Positions 18,242 to 26,716 of a DNA stretch of 64,000 nucleotides are shown in pieces. Numbering within the stretch: the first letter of the stretch is position 1; each line of letters opens with the position of its first letter. Origin of the DNA: CAVPTL01 sp963794415. GTDB lineage: Bacteria; Actinomycetota; Thermoleophilia; Gaiellales; JAICJC01. Location of the stretch: assembly GCA_963794415.1 (NCBI GenBank), contig CAWCDI010000001.1:496001-560000 (forward strand), written 5' to 3'. A program made the position numbers and the translations under genes. The notes under the pieces were generated by a model. It worked only from the letters and a program-made list of their open reading frames with translations, had not been told where the DNA came from and searched no databases.

Positions 18242-18352
18242 CGCATCAAGAGAGGCGGAGGGAACGGCCCTGTGAAGCCTCGGCAACCATCTCGTCTGCA
18301 AGGACGGGAGAGGTGCCAAATCCGGCGGTGTCTTCGGGCTCCGAACGATGTG
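18242..18352 (+). promoter_or_regulatory. SAM-I (S-box) riboswitch
   Basis: Matches the SAM-I aptamer core: ATCAAGAGAGGCGGAGGGA, then GGCCCTGTGAAGCCTCGGCA and CAACC, followed by GAGAGGTGCCAAATCC. The outer P1 stem pairs CGCATC (18242-18247) with GATGTG (18347-18352). The P1 3' strand lies only 23 bases before the thrC ATG and just before AAGGGGAT, so S-adenosylmethionine binding could mask the ribosome site. No intrinsic terminator is seen between aptamer and gene, which supports translational control. Confidence 0.93.
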
Positions 18353-18375
18353 AAGTAGTCAACAAGGGGATCAGC

Positions 18376-19599
18376 ATGAGAGCCACCCACCTGGTATGCA
18401 AGGGTTGCGGAGCAACCTACCCGCTCGAGGCGCTGTTCGCGTGCTCGGCATGTTTCGGCCCGCTCGAGGTGGGGTTCACCGACCTCGACGAGCAGATTCC
18501 CCGCGAGCGCATCGAGCAGGGGCCGCGCACCCTTTGGCGCTACGCCGACTTCCTGCCCGTGGCACCGCCGCCGGTGGGACTGCCGGTGGGGCTCTCGCCG
18601 CTCATCAAGGCCGACCTGCTCGCACGTGAGCTGGGGCTCGACTGCGAGCTCTACATCAAGACCGAGACGTCCAACCCGACGCACTCCTTCAAGGACAGGG
18701 TCGTGGCCATCGCCGCCGCCAAGGCGGTCGAACTGGGGTTCGAGGCCATCGCCTGCGCCTCCACGGGCAACCTTGCCGGCGCCACCGCCGCAGCCGCAGC
18801 CGCACTCGGCCTGCCCGCGTACATCTTCGTGCCGAACGACCTGGAGCGCGAGAAGATCGTCGCGGCCGCAGCCTACGGAGCCACGGTGTTTGCCGTTGAC
18901 GGCTCCTACGACGACGTGAACCGTCTCTGCTCGGAGCTCGCCTACGAGCGGCCGTGGGCGTTCGTGAACGTCAACATGCGCGCCTACTACGCCGAGGGGT
19001 CAAAGACGATCGCGCTCGAGACCGCCGAGCAGCTGGGCTGGCGCGCGCCCGACCGGGTCGTCGCGCCGATCGCCTCGGGATCGCTCTACACCAAGATTCT
19101 GGCCGGCTTCGAGCAGGGCCGGCGGGCCGGGCTGATCGAGCCGGGCGCTGCGCCCATCATGCATGGCGCGCAGGGCCTTGGCTGCTCGCCGGTGGCCACC
19201 GCGTTCGGGACGGGCAGCAACGACGTCATCCCGGTGCGGCCGACCGGCATCGCCAAGTCGCTTGCCATCGGCAATCCGGCAGACGGCGTCTATGCGCTCG
19301 ACATCGCGCGGCGCACGGGTGGCAGCATCGAGGCGGCCGACGATCCCGAGATCGTGGCGGGCATCCGCCTGCTCGCGTCAACCACCGGCATCTTCACCGA
19401 GACCGCCGGCGGCGTCACCGTCGCGGTGCTGAAGGATCTGGCCGAGCGCGGCGTCATCGGAAGCGGCGAGACCGTGGTTGCCTACATCACGGGCGACGGG
19501 CTCAAGACCATCGACGCGGTGGCTCCGGAGCTGACGACGGTCGATATTCCGGCCGACGTGGACGCGGTTGACGCTGTCCTTGCCGCTGTGACCGCCTGA
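18376..19599 (+). CDS. thrC: Threonine synthase
   Basis: PLP enzyme converting O-phosphohomoserine to threonine. The 407-residue protein has an N-terminal cysteine-rich ribbon (C8, C11, C23, C26) typical of the plant/archaeal-like class. The PLP lysine is K106 in NPTHSFKDRVV and the phosphate loop is ASTGNLAGATAAAA. It stands alone downstream of a SAM-I riboswitch, an uncommon regulator for threonine synthase; the logic may be that this branch competes with methionine for homoserine phosphate. The ATG at 18376 follows AAGGGGAT. Confidence 0.93.
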   Translation: MRATHLVCKGCGATYPLEALFACSACFGPLEVGFTDLDEQIPRERIEQGPRTLWRYADFLPVAPPPVGLPVGLSPLIKADLLARELGLDCELYIKTETSNPTHSFKDRVVAIAAAKAVELGFEAIACASTGNLAGATAAAAAALGLPAYIFVPNDLEREKIVAAAAYGATVFAVDGSYDDVNRLCSELAYERPWAFVNVNMRAYYAEGSKTIALETAEQLGWRAPDRVVAPIASGSLYTKILAGFEQGRRAGLIEPGAAPIMHGAQGLGCSPVATAFGTGSNDVIPVRPTGIAKSLAIGNPADGVYALDIARRTGGSIEAADDPEIVAGIRLLASTTGIFTETAGGVTVAVLKDLAERGVIGSGETVVAYITGDGLKTIDAVAPELTTVDIPADVDAVDAVLAAVTA

Positions 19600-19620
19600 C
19601 GCTCGGTCAGGGAGTGAAAT

Positions 19621-19722
19621 GCGGGCCGGTCACCGGCGGCTGGTTCCCGGCCCGCTGTACCTGTCATCGCCCAGCTTTCCGGCCGGACCAGGCCAAAACC
19701 GGGGAGCGTGGCTCCCCGGTTT
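19621..19722. terminator. Two strong hairpins between convergent thrC and trxA
   Basis: Hairpin 1 pairs GCGGGCCGG (19621-19629) with CCGGCCCGC (19647-19655). Hairpin 2 is a perfect 12-bp stem, AAACCGGGGAGC (19696-19707) with GCTCCCCGGTTT (19711-19722), around a GTG loop. On the minus strand the second ends in TTTT, so it probably terminates trxA; the first probably ends thrC. Confidence 0.7.
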
Positions 19723-19749
19723 GAGGTATCTCGCGGCCCGCCTAGGAGA

Positions 19750-20091
19750 TCAGGCGACTGCGCCGGCGTGCTGCTCGAGCTCGAGCGCCTCCACCAGCTG
19801 TGCCTTCGGGCGTGCGCCAACGGCCTGGGCGACCACCTGGCCGTCCTTGACAAGGACGATGGTGGGGATGCTGAGCGCGTTGAACTTCATGGCGAGCCCG
19901 GGCTCTGCGTCAACGTCAACCTTGCCGACCTTGATCCGGCCCTCATAGTCAGAGGCGATCTCGTCGACGATCGGCGCCACGAGGCGGCACGGACCGCACC
20001 AGGCGGCCCAGAGGTCGATCAGGACGGGGCTCGAGGACTTGGCGACCTCGTCCTCGTAGTTTGCTTCGGTGATATCGATCGGGGCAGACAT
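19750..20091 (-). CDS. trxA: Thioredoxin
   Basis: Cytoplasmic dithiol oxidoreductase of 113 residues. The active site is WCGPC (C32, C35) preceded by DLWAA, and the conserved cis-proline stretch is ALSIPTIVLVKDG. A GGAG motif precedes the ATG. It is divergent from an ArsR repressor that shares its promoter region, so its expression may respond to metal or thiol stress. No thioredoxin reductase is adjacent. Confidence 0.96.
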   Translation of the reverse strand: MSAPIDITEANYEDEVAKSSSPVLIDLWAAWCGPCRLVAPIVDEIASDYEGRIKVGKVDVDAEPGLAMKFNALSIPTIVLVKDGQVVAQAVGARPKAQLVEALELEQHAGAVA

Positions 20092-20135
20092 CGTGCTCCT
20101 TCGGAGTGGATCTGTTCAACTGTGTAGTTATATAC

Positions 20136-20160
20136 TTGCACATGCGCTACACTCGTGCAA
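20136..20160. promoter_or_regulatory. Inverted repeat overlapping the arsR-type promoter
   Basis: TTGCAC (20136-20141) and GTGCAA (20155-20160) face each other across 13 bases. The repeat encloses the TACACT -10 box (20148-20153) of the ArsR-family gene and lies upstream of trxA, so it is a candidate operator for autoregulation and for trxA. Confidence 0.4.
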
Positions 20161-20508
20161 ATGCTGCAGCAACCTTCAGAGCAGGGCCTCGACGCCCTCG
20201 CAGAGCGTTTCCGGCTCCTGTCGGAGCCGACCCGCCTCAGGCTGCTCTGGCTGGTCTCCGAGCGCGAGCGCTGCGTGAGCGATCTGGCCCAGGAGCTGGG
20301 CTGCACGCAGGCGAACGTCTCCAAGCACCTCTCGATGCTCTCCGACGCCGGGCTCCTGCAGCGCCGCAAGGAGGGGCTCCACTGCTACCACCTGGTCGCA
20401 GATCCCGAGGTGTTCGCCCTGTGCGAGGCAGCGTGGGCCTCGGTGACGCGCGCAGCCGATGCGCGCGCCGCGGTCACAGGATCCGGCTCAGCCCCAGCAC
20501 GTCTCTGA
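20161..20508 (+). CDS. ArsR/SmtB-family transcriptional repressor
   Basis: Winged-helix repressor of 115 residues: FRLLSEPTRLRLLWLVSERE, then CVSDLAQELGCTQANVSKHL and LSDAGLLQRRKEGLHCYHL. Cysteines in ERCVSDL and ELGCTQ occupy the alpha-3 region where related repressors bind metals or sense redox state. I chose the ATG at 20161 because TACACT ends 7 bases before it (leaderless); a GTG two codons upstream is an alternative. The 3' end overlaps the convergent LysM gene by 35 bases. Likely controls itself and trxA. Confidence 0.9.
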   Translation: MLQQPSEQGLDALAERFRLLSEPTRLRLLWLVSERERCVSDLAQELGCTQANVSKHLSMLSDAGLLQRRKEGLHCYHLVADPEVFALCEAAWASVTRAADARAAVTGSGSAPARL

Positions 20509-21417
20509 CGTAGAACTCGCTGCCGGCGTAGATCCCCGACGACTCCACGGCGCCGGGCCCCTGGTAGTAGGCCGCGACGGAGAGCCGCTCGTTCCCGTGG
20601 AAGATGCGAAGCAGCGAGCGGAAGTAGGCGATGCCCACGTGGATGCCGCCGTCGGCGGTGTGGGGCACCCGGTGGCCGATGTAGTGCGCCTCGGTGTAGG
20701 CCCACGTGCCCGGCATGACCTGCATGATGCCGCGCGCCCCGACGTTCGAGACCGCGGCCGGGTTGTAGCCCGACTCCTGCCAGCCGACGGCCCGCATGAG
20801 GTGGCGATCGATGGAGTAGCGCCGCGCCCAGTAGTCGATGCGGCTCACGACCCACGGGTTGGAGCGAACGATCCACGAGGTCGTTCGCCGGCGGTGATGG
20901 TGGTGGCGGACGTGCCTCGCCGCGTGATGGTGGTGCACGCGGTGGGGCAGGGGAATCCAGAGCCGGGTGCCGGTGAGGAGCACCTGGCTCGCCGAACGGT
21001 GGTTCACGCGGGCCAGGATCCGCACGCTCGAGTGGTAGCGGTGCGCGATCGACGAGAGCGACTCGCCGCGCCGCACGGTGTGGATCCCCGCGCGCAGATG
21101 CGGTGGCCGCCGATTGGTGCGTGCGCGCTTCGGGTGGTGGCGGTGACGGTGGTGCGTGGATGATGGTGCGCGGCGTGGTGGTGGTGCGTCGCGCCCGGCA
21201 CCCACAGCCGCTTGCCCGTTACGAGCACGCCGTAGGGATTCATGTGGTTCATGCGCGCGAGGCGCACCAGCCCGATGTGGTGCGCCGCTGCGATGCCCGA
21301 CAGGGTGTCGCCGTAGCGCACGGTGTAGGTGGCGCCCTGCGCCACGGTTGCTGAGAGCGCCAGCGTCACGGTTGCAATCGCGGCCGCCCGGGTGTTCCTG
21401 CATGCAAGCACGAACAC
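20474..21417 (-). CDS. Secreted LysM-LysM-lytic transglycosylase protein, apparent frameshift
   Basis: Predicted peptidoglycan hydrolase. From 21417 there is a signal peptide (AAIATVTLALSATVAQGA) and a first LysM domain (YTVRYGDTLSGIAAAHHIGL), then a His-rich linker. In a second frame ending at 20474 come another LysM (HTVRRGESLSSIAHRYHSS), a second His/Arg linker and a C-terminal SLT domain with the catalytic Glu in AVGWQESGYNPAAVS and GARGIMQVMPGTW. Adding one base to the CCCC run at 21086-21089 joins the frames as CARGIHTVRRGE. A base-calling deletion is the simplest explanation. Confidence 0.82.
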
Positions 21418-21558
21418 CCTCAGTTCGGCGCTTCGGCGCCGGCTCCTGCCGCGACGTCCGGCCCGGCGGCTACGGTGGCCCGTGCGAGAAGCCCGCAGAC
21501 AACCCCCGGCCCGGAATGGGCCAGCGCCCTCGAGCTGGGGGAGGGCGGGAGGCCTCTT

Positions 21559-21774
21559 TTATTCGTGCCGTGGCGGCTGGGAGCCCATCCGGGCGACCAG
21601 CTCGGCCACGCGCGTCTCGGCCTGGTCGAGCTTTGCCTGGCAGAGGGCGTGCAGCAGCTCGCCGCGCTCCCACAGTCGAAGCGCGTCGTCGAGAGACGTC
21701 CGGCCGTCCTCGAGCCTGGTGACGATGGCCTCGAGCTCTGCCCGGGCCTCCTCGAAGCTGAGCTCGTCGCTCAC
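21559..21774 (-). CDS. xseB: Exodeoxyribonuclease VII small subunit
   Basis: 71-residue subunit that assembles on XseA to form exonuclease VII, which degrades single-stranded DNA. It reads LSFEEARAELEAIVTRLEDG and LDDALRLWERGELLH, the standard family pattern. The GTG start overlaps the xseA stop (GTGA), so the two are translationally coupled. Confidence 0.94.
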   Translation of the reverse strand: MSDELSFEEARAELEAIVTRLEDGRTSLDDALRLWERGELLHALCQAKLDQAETRVAELVARMGSQPPRHE

Positions 21775-23009
21775 GGATCGACCTCCGTTACCGTCGCTGT
21801 CAGCCGGCCGCGCGAGAGGCGCACCGCCAGCGGTGTATCCAGGGAGACCTGCGACGAGTCGCTCACGACTGCTCCGGACTGATCCTGCACCACGGCATAG
21901 CCGCGCTCGAGCGTGGCGGCGGGGCCGAGCAGCCTCAGGCGGTCGCGCGCATGGCTGAGACCTGTTGTCTCGCGGGCGATGCGGTCGGCCGCGCCGCGCC
22001 GGATGAGCTCTGCGTGCTGGTCGAGCATCTGGCGGCGGGTGGTGATCCACGACTGCGGGTCGGCAAATGCCGGACGCAGCGACAGCAGCTCGAGGAGCTT
22101 TCGGTTTCGCTCGCAGCCGCCCTCCAGGGCGCGCGTCGCGCGGGCGAGGAGCGCGTGCAGGCCGGCGGTCTCGGCGGCATGATCGGGCACGATCAGGCTG
22201 CCGGCGAGGCTCGGCGTGCCCGCCCGGACGTCGGCGACCAGATCGACCAGGCTGTGATCCTGCTCGTGGCCGATGGCCGAGACGACCGGCGTGCGGCAGG
22301 CGGCGACCGCCCGGCACACCTGCTCGCTCGAGAACGGCAAGAGGTCTTCGACGGATCCGCCGCCGCGGGCGAGCACGATCACGTCGATCTGGGGATCGGC
22401 GTCGAACTCGGCGAGGGCGGTCGCGATGCGCACCGCCGCGCCGGCTCCCTGCACGACGGTCTCGGTGATGCGGAAGCTGGCCGGGGGATGGCGCACCGTC
22501 GCGGTGTTCACCACGTCGCGCTTGGCCGCGGCGTCGGAGCCGCAGATGAGCCCGATCATGCCCGGGATGCGCGGCAGCGGGCGCTTGCGCTCGGCCGCGA
22601 AGAGGCCCTCGGCGGCGAGCTTCTGGCGAAGCTCCTCGATCTGGCGCAGCAGCATGCCGAGCCCGACCTGCTGCAGGTCGATCACGGTCAGCCGCAGCTC
22701 GCCCTTCTTCTGCATGAACTCGGCACGGCCAAGCACGTGCACCCGCTCGCCCACGGCCGGCTTCACCGCCAGCGCATCGAACCGGCGGCGCGCCATCGAG
22801 GCGCTCAGCATCGCCCCGTCCTCGGGGTCCTTCAGGACGAGGTAGACGAAGCCCCAGTTGGGGTTTCGCTTCAGCTCGGCGATCTCACCCTCGATCCAGA
22901 CGGCCGGCAGGCGCTTGATGTAGCCGTGGATGCCGAGGTTGAACCCTGCGACGGTGTAGACGTCGCGGTCGCCGTAGGTCGTGGGGGTGGGTCGGGGTGT
23001 CGCGCTCAC
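21771..23009 (-). CDS. xseA: Exodeoxyribonuclease VII large subunit
   Basis: Catalytic subunit of exonuclease VII, 412 residues. The N-terminal OB fold (YTVAGFNLGIHGYIKRLPAV, WIEGEIAELKR) precedes the nuclease domain with PLPRIPGMIGLICGSDAAAK, the VLARGGGSVEDLLPF motif and AIGHEQDHSLVDLVAD, followed by a coiled-coil tail. The frame extends further upstream, but family similarity begins at the GTG at 23009. A 66-residue gene lies 23 bases upstream, so a three-gene operon with xseB is likely. Confidence 0.94.
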   Translation of the reverse strand: MSATPRPTPTTYGDRDVYTVAGFNLGIHGYIKRLPAVWIEGEIAELKRNPNWGFVYLVLKDPEDGAMLSASMARRRFDALAVKPAVGERVHVLGRAEFMQKKGELRLTVIDLQQVGLGMLLRQIEELRQKLAAEGLFAAERKRPLPRIPGMIGLICGSDAAAKRDVVNTATVRHPPASFRITETVVQGAGAAVRIATALAEFDADPQIDVIVLARGGGSVEDLLPFSSEQVCRAVAACRTPVVSAIGHEQDHSLVDLVADVRAGTPSLAGSLIVPDHAAETAGLHALLARATRALEGGCERNRKLLELLSLRPAFADPQSWITTRRQMLDQHAELIRRGAADRIARETTGLSHARDRLRLLGPAATLERGYAVVQDQSGAVVSDSSQVSLDTPLAVRLSRGRLTATVTEVDP

Positions 23010-23032
23010 CGGGTCATGGTATCGACCGCGGC

Positions 23033-23233
23033 TCAGACCAGAATGCGCGCCGCGGTGTGCGGCGTGCAGCCACGGTCGAGGATGTCGACTGCGGTGTGCA
23101 GATCGGCCCTGCTCTTGGCGAGCCGCTCGGCCAGCCGGAGCGGATAGCCGGCCTGCAGGAGCACGTGCAGCCGCCATGCTTCGACGTCGGCTGCGCGGTC
23201 TTTCGGTGCGTCAACGACTTCAGTGGATGGCAT
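23033..23233 (-). CDS. Conserved small protein of unknown function (66 aa)
   Basis: I do not recognise a named family. The sequence (DVEAWRLHVLLQAGYPLRLA, then DLHTAVDILDRGCTPHTAAR) is mostly helical, with GC-rich third positions and a plausible ATG. The ending resembles small helical domains in which a repeated leucine pattern packs against a partner. It lies just upstream of xseA on the same strand, so it probably shares that transcript. Confidence 0.7.
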   Translation of the reverse strand: MPSTEVVDAPKDRAADVEAWRLHVLLQAGYPLRLAERLAKSRADLHTAVDILDRGCTPHTAARILV

Positions 23234-23308
23234 CTCGAAATTCTATGAGCGGGGTCGGACGGATCCGGCGACACGGTGCGCGGCGGGACGGGCTGATACC
23301 CTCGCCCC

Positions 23309-24295
23309 ATGGGGAGCACGCTGCGCGGGCTTTGGCTGGAGGTGCGGGTGATCCCGGTGCTCTTGTGGAGCTTCTCCGCCTTGACGCTGGGAACGGGGCT
23401 CGGCGCGGACCGAAGCGGCAGCCTCGACGGCTGGTACTACCTGGGCGCAGTGGCGCTCGGGGTGCTGATCCAGGGGCTCCTGGCCCACACGGTGAACGAG
23501 ATCGAGGACTGGCGCTCGGGCACCGACCGCGACCCCTCGCCGCGGATGCTCTCGGGCGGCAGCAAGGTGATCGTGAACGGGCTGCTCTCGCAGCGGGCGC
23601 TTCGCGTGGTGTTCCTCGCCGCGTTTGCCGCCACCGTGGTGCTCGGACTCGTGATGGTCGCCTCGCGCGGCCTCGTGATGCTGCCGTTCGGGCTGGTGGG
23701 CGTGGCAGGGGCGGTCACCTACACGATGCCGCCGGTGCGCGCCGCCTACCGCCCGTTCGCGGGCGAGGCGATCGCGTTCACGTGCATGGGAGCGTGCGTG
23801 ATCGGCGCGGCAGTGCTGCAGGGCCCCGGCGTGGGCGTCTCGACCTGGCTGGCCGCGATCGCCGTGGCGGCGTATACGGTGTCGATGCTCATGGTGCACC
23901 ACTACCTGGATTTCGCAGCCGACAGCGCCGCCAAGCCGCGGAAGGTCACCACCATCGTGTGGCTCGGCCTCGCGCGCGGCCGCCACTACGCAATTGGATG
24001 GTGCATCGCCGGCCTGGTGGCAGCGATGGCGGCCTCGGTGTCGCAGCCGCGGCTGGTGCCGCTGGTGGCCGGCTACGGGCTGGGGCTCCTGGCACATCTG
24101 CGCTGCGATCCGGCCGACGTCGAGTCGGTGACCCGAAACGAGCTTGCCATCATCTTCTGCGGCATCGGAGCGGCGCTTGGGGCGGCGGCGCTCCTGGCCG
24201 CGCCGCTCGCGCTTGCGCTGGCGGCCGCCGCCATCCTCATCATGCTCGAGCTGCGGCTCGCGGTGGCACCGCCCGAGGGGAGCCCGGCGGCGTGA
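23309..24295 (+). CDS. UbiA-family prenyltransferase (MenA-like)
   Basis: Integral membrane enzyme that attaches a polyprenyl chain to an aromatic or similar acceptor, as in menaquinone synthesis. The 328 residues form about eight or nine hydrophobic helices. The first Asp-rich motif is NEIEDWRSGTD (N63-D73); the second is LDFAADSAAKPRKVTT. Both are needed to bind prenyl diphosphate through Mg2+. A TACCCT box lies 6 bases before the ATG, indicating a leaderless mRNA. The next gene overlaps its stop (GTGA). Acceptor substrate is unknown. Confidence 0.85.
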   Translation: MGSTLRGLWLEVRVIPVLLWSFSALTLGTGLGADRSGSLDGWYYLGAVALGVLIQGLLAHTVNEIEDWRSGTDRDPSPRMLSGGSKVIVNGLLSQRALRVVFLAAFAATVVLGLVMVASRGLVMLPFGLVGVAGAVTYTMPPVRAAYRPFAGEAIAFTCMGACVIGAAVLQGPGVGVSTWLAAIAVAAYTVSMLMVHHYLDFAADSAAKPRKVTTIVWLGLARGRHYAIGWCIAGLVAAMAASVSQPRLVPLVAGYGLGLLAHLRCDPADVESVTRNELAIIFCGIGAALGAAALLAAPLALALAAAAILIMLELRLAVAPPEGSPAA

Positions 24296-24963
24296 CCCAG
24301 GAGCTCGATCTGGACCGCGCCATCGCGGTCGCGACCGGCATGGCGGGCGAGGGAGAGCAGCTCTCGGCGGTCATCCCGGCCGCTCCCGACCCGAGCCGCG
24401 TCGTCTACCTTGCGGCGTTCGAGCGCGACGAGGACATCTCCTACGTGCTCTTCGACGATGCGGGCGAGGCGGTCACCGACAGGCGGGAGATTGGCGACGC
24501 CGTGACGGTGATCGCGCTCTCGGAGCGGGCCGAGGAGGTCTCCGCCGCCACTGCAGCCGAGGATCTGCAGCTCGCGTTCGGTGATGTCGCCGAGCAGCTG
24601 AAGCCGGTCGATGCCGACGCCGCTGCCGCCGCAGCCGCGGTCGCGCTCGCTGCCTCAGCCACCGCCGCCACCGCGGCCGGCCCGCGCGCAGCGAGCCCCG
24701 CCTATCTCGATCGCCTCGCGCAGGCCGCGGTGGGCATGGGGGAGAGCTTCCACGTGTTCGAGCACCACGCCGAGCAGCTCGCCGCGCGCGCCGCCACGGA
24801 CCCGGCGCTGCAGGAGCCGGCGGCTGCCGCGTGGCAGGCGATGGCGCTGGCTGCGCGCTCGGGCGACCCCGCCGGGCTCGCGCAGGCGATGACCGCGACG
24901 ACCGGTGCGGTGGATGCGCTCGTGGAGGACGTGCTCGAGCACTACAGAGCACCTCTGGCCTGA
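24292..24963 (+). CDS. Uncharacterised alanine-rich protein coupled to the prenyltransferase
   Basis: 223 residues of unknown function, translationally coupled to the prenyltransferase by a GTGA overlap. The N-terminal 100 residues (SRVVYLAAFERDEDISYVLF) look like a compact alpha/beta domain. A run rich in Ala and Thr follows, and the C-terminal 80 residues (VGMGESFHVFEHHAEQLAAR) are helical. No signal peptide or membrane segment is evident. GC3-rich codons and the overlap support a real gene. Confidence 0.7.
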   Translation: MTQELDLDRAIAVATGMAGEGEQLSAVIPAAPDPSRVVYLAAFERDEDISYVLFDDAGEAVTDRREIGDAVTVIALSERAEEVSAATAAEDLQLAFGDVAEQLKPVDADAAAAAAAVALAASATAATAAGPRAASPAYLDRLAQAAVGMGESFHVFEHHAEQLAARAATDPALQEPAAAAWQAMALAARSGDPAGLAQAMTATTGAVDALVEDVLEHYRAPLA

Positions 24964-24979
24964 CCGTTAGGCTTCGCTC

Positions 24980-25891
24980 GTGCGGATCGTTGATCGCGCC
25001 ATCGCAACAACGCTGCCGGCAGTGCCCCGCCCGGTCGTCCGCCGCATCGCCGGGCGCTACATCGCGGGCGAGCGGCTGGATCAGGCGGTGGATGAGGTGC
25101 GAAAGCTGAACGCCGCCGGCGTGATGGCGACCATCGACGTGCTCGGCGAGTCGGTCGCCGCCGCCGGTGAGGCCGTCGCCACCACCGTCGAGTACGAGCG
25201 GGTGATCGAGACCATCGCCGACGCGGGACTGGACGCGAACGTCTCGGTGAAGCTCTCGGCGCTCGGCCTGGGGCTCGACCGCGACCTCGCGGCGGCCAAC
25301 ATCGAGCGGCTGGTGCGCTTCGCCGCTACGAGCGAGAGCTTCGTGCGCATCGACATGGAGGACTCGACGCTCACCGACGCGACGCTCGAGATGTACCGGG
25401 GGCTGCGCGCGATCGAGCTCGCGAACTGCGGCATCGTGCTGCAATCGGCCCTGCGGCGATCGCTCTCGGATGTGCGGGCGCTCGCCGCCCTCACGCCCAA
25501 CGTGCGGCTGGTCAAGGGCGTCTACATCGAGCCGCGCGCGATCGCGTTCACCGATCCCGAGATCATCCGCCGGAACTTCGCAGAGCTCCTCGAGGAGCTG
25601 GTCGCCGCGGGCTCATACGTCGCGATCGCGACCCACGACGGCCAGCTGGTGGACGAGGCGCTCCGCGTGATCGACCGCCACCAGCTGCCGGCCAGCGGCT
25701 ATGAGTTCCAGATGCTGCTGGGAGTGGCCGAGCAGCTGCGCTCGGAGCTGGTCGCAGCCGGCCACCGGATGCGCGTCTACGTGCCGTACGGAACCGCCTG
25801 GTACCAGTACGCGGTGCGCCGGCTCAAGGAGAACCCGAGCATGGCGGGATACGTCGCCCGCGACGTGCTGCGGGCGCCCTGGAGGTTCTAG
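24980..25891 (+). CDS. Proline dehydrogenase
   Basis: FAD enzyme that oxidises proline to 1-pyrroline-5-carboxylate; stand-alone 303-residue form. The TIM barrel has NVSVKLSALGLGLD, FVRIDMEDSTLTDATLEMYR, NVRLVKGVYIEP, IATHDGQLVDEAL and the C-terminal RVYVPYGTAWYQYAVRRLKE that binds proline and FAD. GTG start with TAGGCT 6 bases upstream (leaderless). No P5C dehydrogenase partner is nearby. The 3' end overlaps a convergent small gene by 4 bases. Confidence 0.94.
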   Translation: MRIVDRAIATTLPAVPRPVVRRIAGRYIAGERLDQAVDEVRKLNAAGVMATIDVLGESVAAAGEAVATTVEYERVIETIADAGLDANVSVKLSALGLGLDRDLAAANIERLVRFAATSESFVRIDMEDSTLTDATLEMYRGLRAIELANCGIVLQSALRRSLSDVRALAALTPNVRLVKGVYIEPRAIAFTDPEIIRRNFAELLEELVAAGSYVAIATHDGQLVDEALRVIDRHQLPASGYEFQMLLGVAEQLRSELVAAGHRMRVYVPYGTAWYQYAVRRLKENPSMAGYVARDVLRAPWRF

Positions 25892-26091
25892 TGCTCGGTC
25901 TCCTCGCCCTTGCTCGAGCCGTGGCCGAGCTGGTCGAGCTCGGCCAGCCGTAGCTGGGCGTACTGGCGGACGGGGTCGTCGGCGGGGAGATCCGCCACCA
26001 TCTCGGACATCCGGGTTGCGATCTGGTATGCGAACTGCGGTGTGGCCGGGCCCCACAGCGCGTCGATGTCTCGCTGGGTCGGTGCGCTCAT
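25888..26091 (-). CDS. Conserved small protein of unknown function (67 aa)
   Basis: Not a family I can name. The product begins SAPTQRDIDALWGPATPQFA and continues with QIATRMSEMVADLPADDPVR, then a charged tail. It looks soluble and helical. It overlaps both neighbours by 4 bases, the acetyltransferase upstream (ATGA) and the proline dehydrogenase 3' end, which argues for a real, tightly packed gene co-expressed with the acetyltransferase. Confidence 0.7.
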   Translation of the reverse strand: MSAPTQRDIDALWGPATPQFAYQIATRMSEMVADLPADDPVRQYAQLRLAELDQLGHGSSKGEETEH

Positions 26092-26651
26092 GGCGCAGGA
26101 GCATACTCAATGCGCCGGAGCCGGTAGAGCACGTGGGGGCGGGTGCGATCGCCTTCCGGGACGCGCGGGTGCTCGAAGTCGTCTGCAGGGTCGCGCGTCA
26201 TGCCGAGCCGCTCCATCACGCGGCGTGAGGGCGTGTTGGCGACGGTGGTGAACGAGACGATCTCATCCAGCGCGAGCTCTTCGAACCCGTAGGCGACGGC
26301 CGCGCGCGCGGCCTCGGTCGCATAGCCGCGGCCCCAGGCGGTGGGGGTGAGCCGCCAGCCGACCTCGACCGCGGGCGTGAACGGCGCCTCGAACCGTGCG
26401 GCGCTCAGACCGACGAAGCCGATGAACGGCGCGCCGCCGACGACCTCCACGGCCCAGAGCCCCCAGCCGTTGGCGTCGATGTGCGCGCAGATGCGGTCAA
26501 CGAGGGCATCGCTCTGCTCGCGCGTCATGCGGTCGGGGAAGTACCGCATCACCTCGGGATCCGCGTTCATTGCGGCAAAAAGCGGGCGGTCGGAGGCGCG
26601 CCAGGGGCGAAGGATGAGTCGATTGGTTCGCAGCTCTGTCACGGTCACCAC
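26088..26651 (-). CDS. GNAT N-acetyltransferase, RimJ/RimL type
   Basis: Acetyl-CoA-dependent N-acetyltransferase of 187 residues. It has TNRLILRPWRASDRPLFAAM, VEVGWRLTPTAWGRGYATEA for CoA binding and the PSRRVMERLGM ending, the pattern of ribosomal-protein or small-molecule acetyltransferases. Several in-frame GTG codons lie at the start, so the exact first residue is uncertain by a few codons. Acceptor unknown. Confidence 0.88.
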   Translation of the reverse strand: MVTVTELRTNRLILRPWRASDRPLFAAMNADPEVMRYFPDRMTREQSDALVDRICAHIDANGWGLWAVEVVGGAPFIGFVGLSAARFEAPFTPAVEVGWRLTPTAWGRGYATEAARAAVAYGFEELALDEIVSFTTVANTPSRRVMERLGMTRDPADDFEHPRVPEGDRTRPHVLYRLRRIEYAPAP

Positions 26652-26716
26652 TTATTCACGAGTCACTCACCACGGAGATACCCCGAGCCCCAGCCGCGTC
26701 GCGCACACTGCAGATC

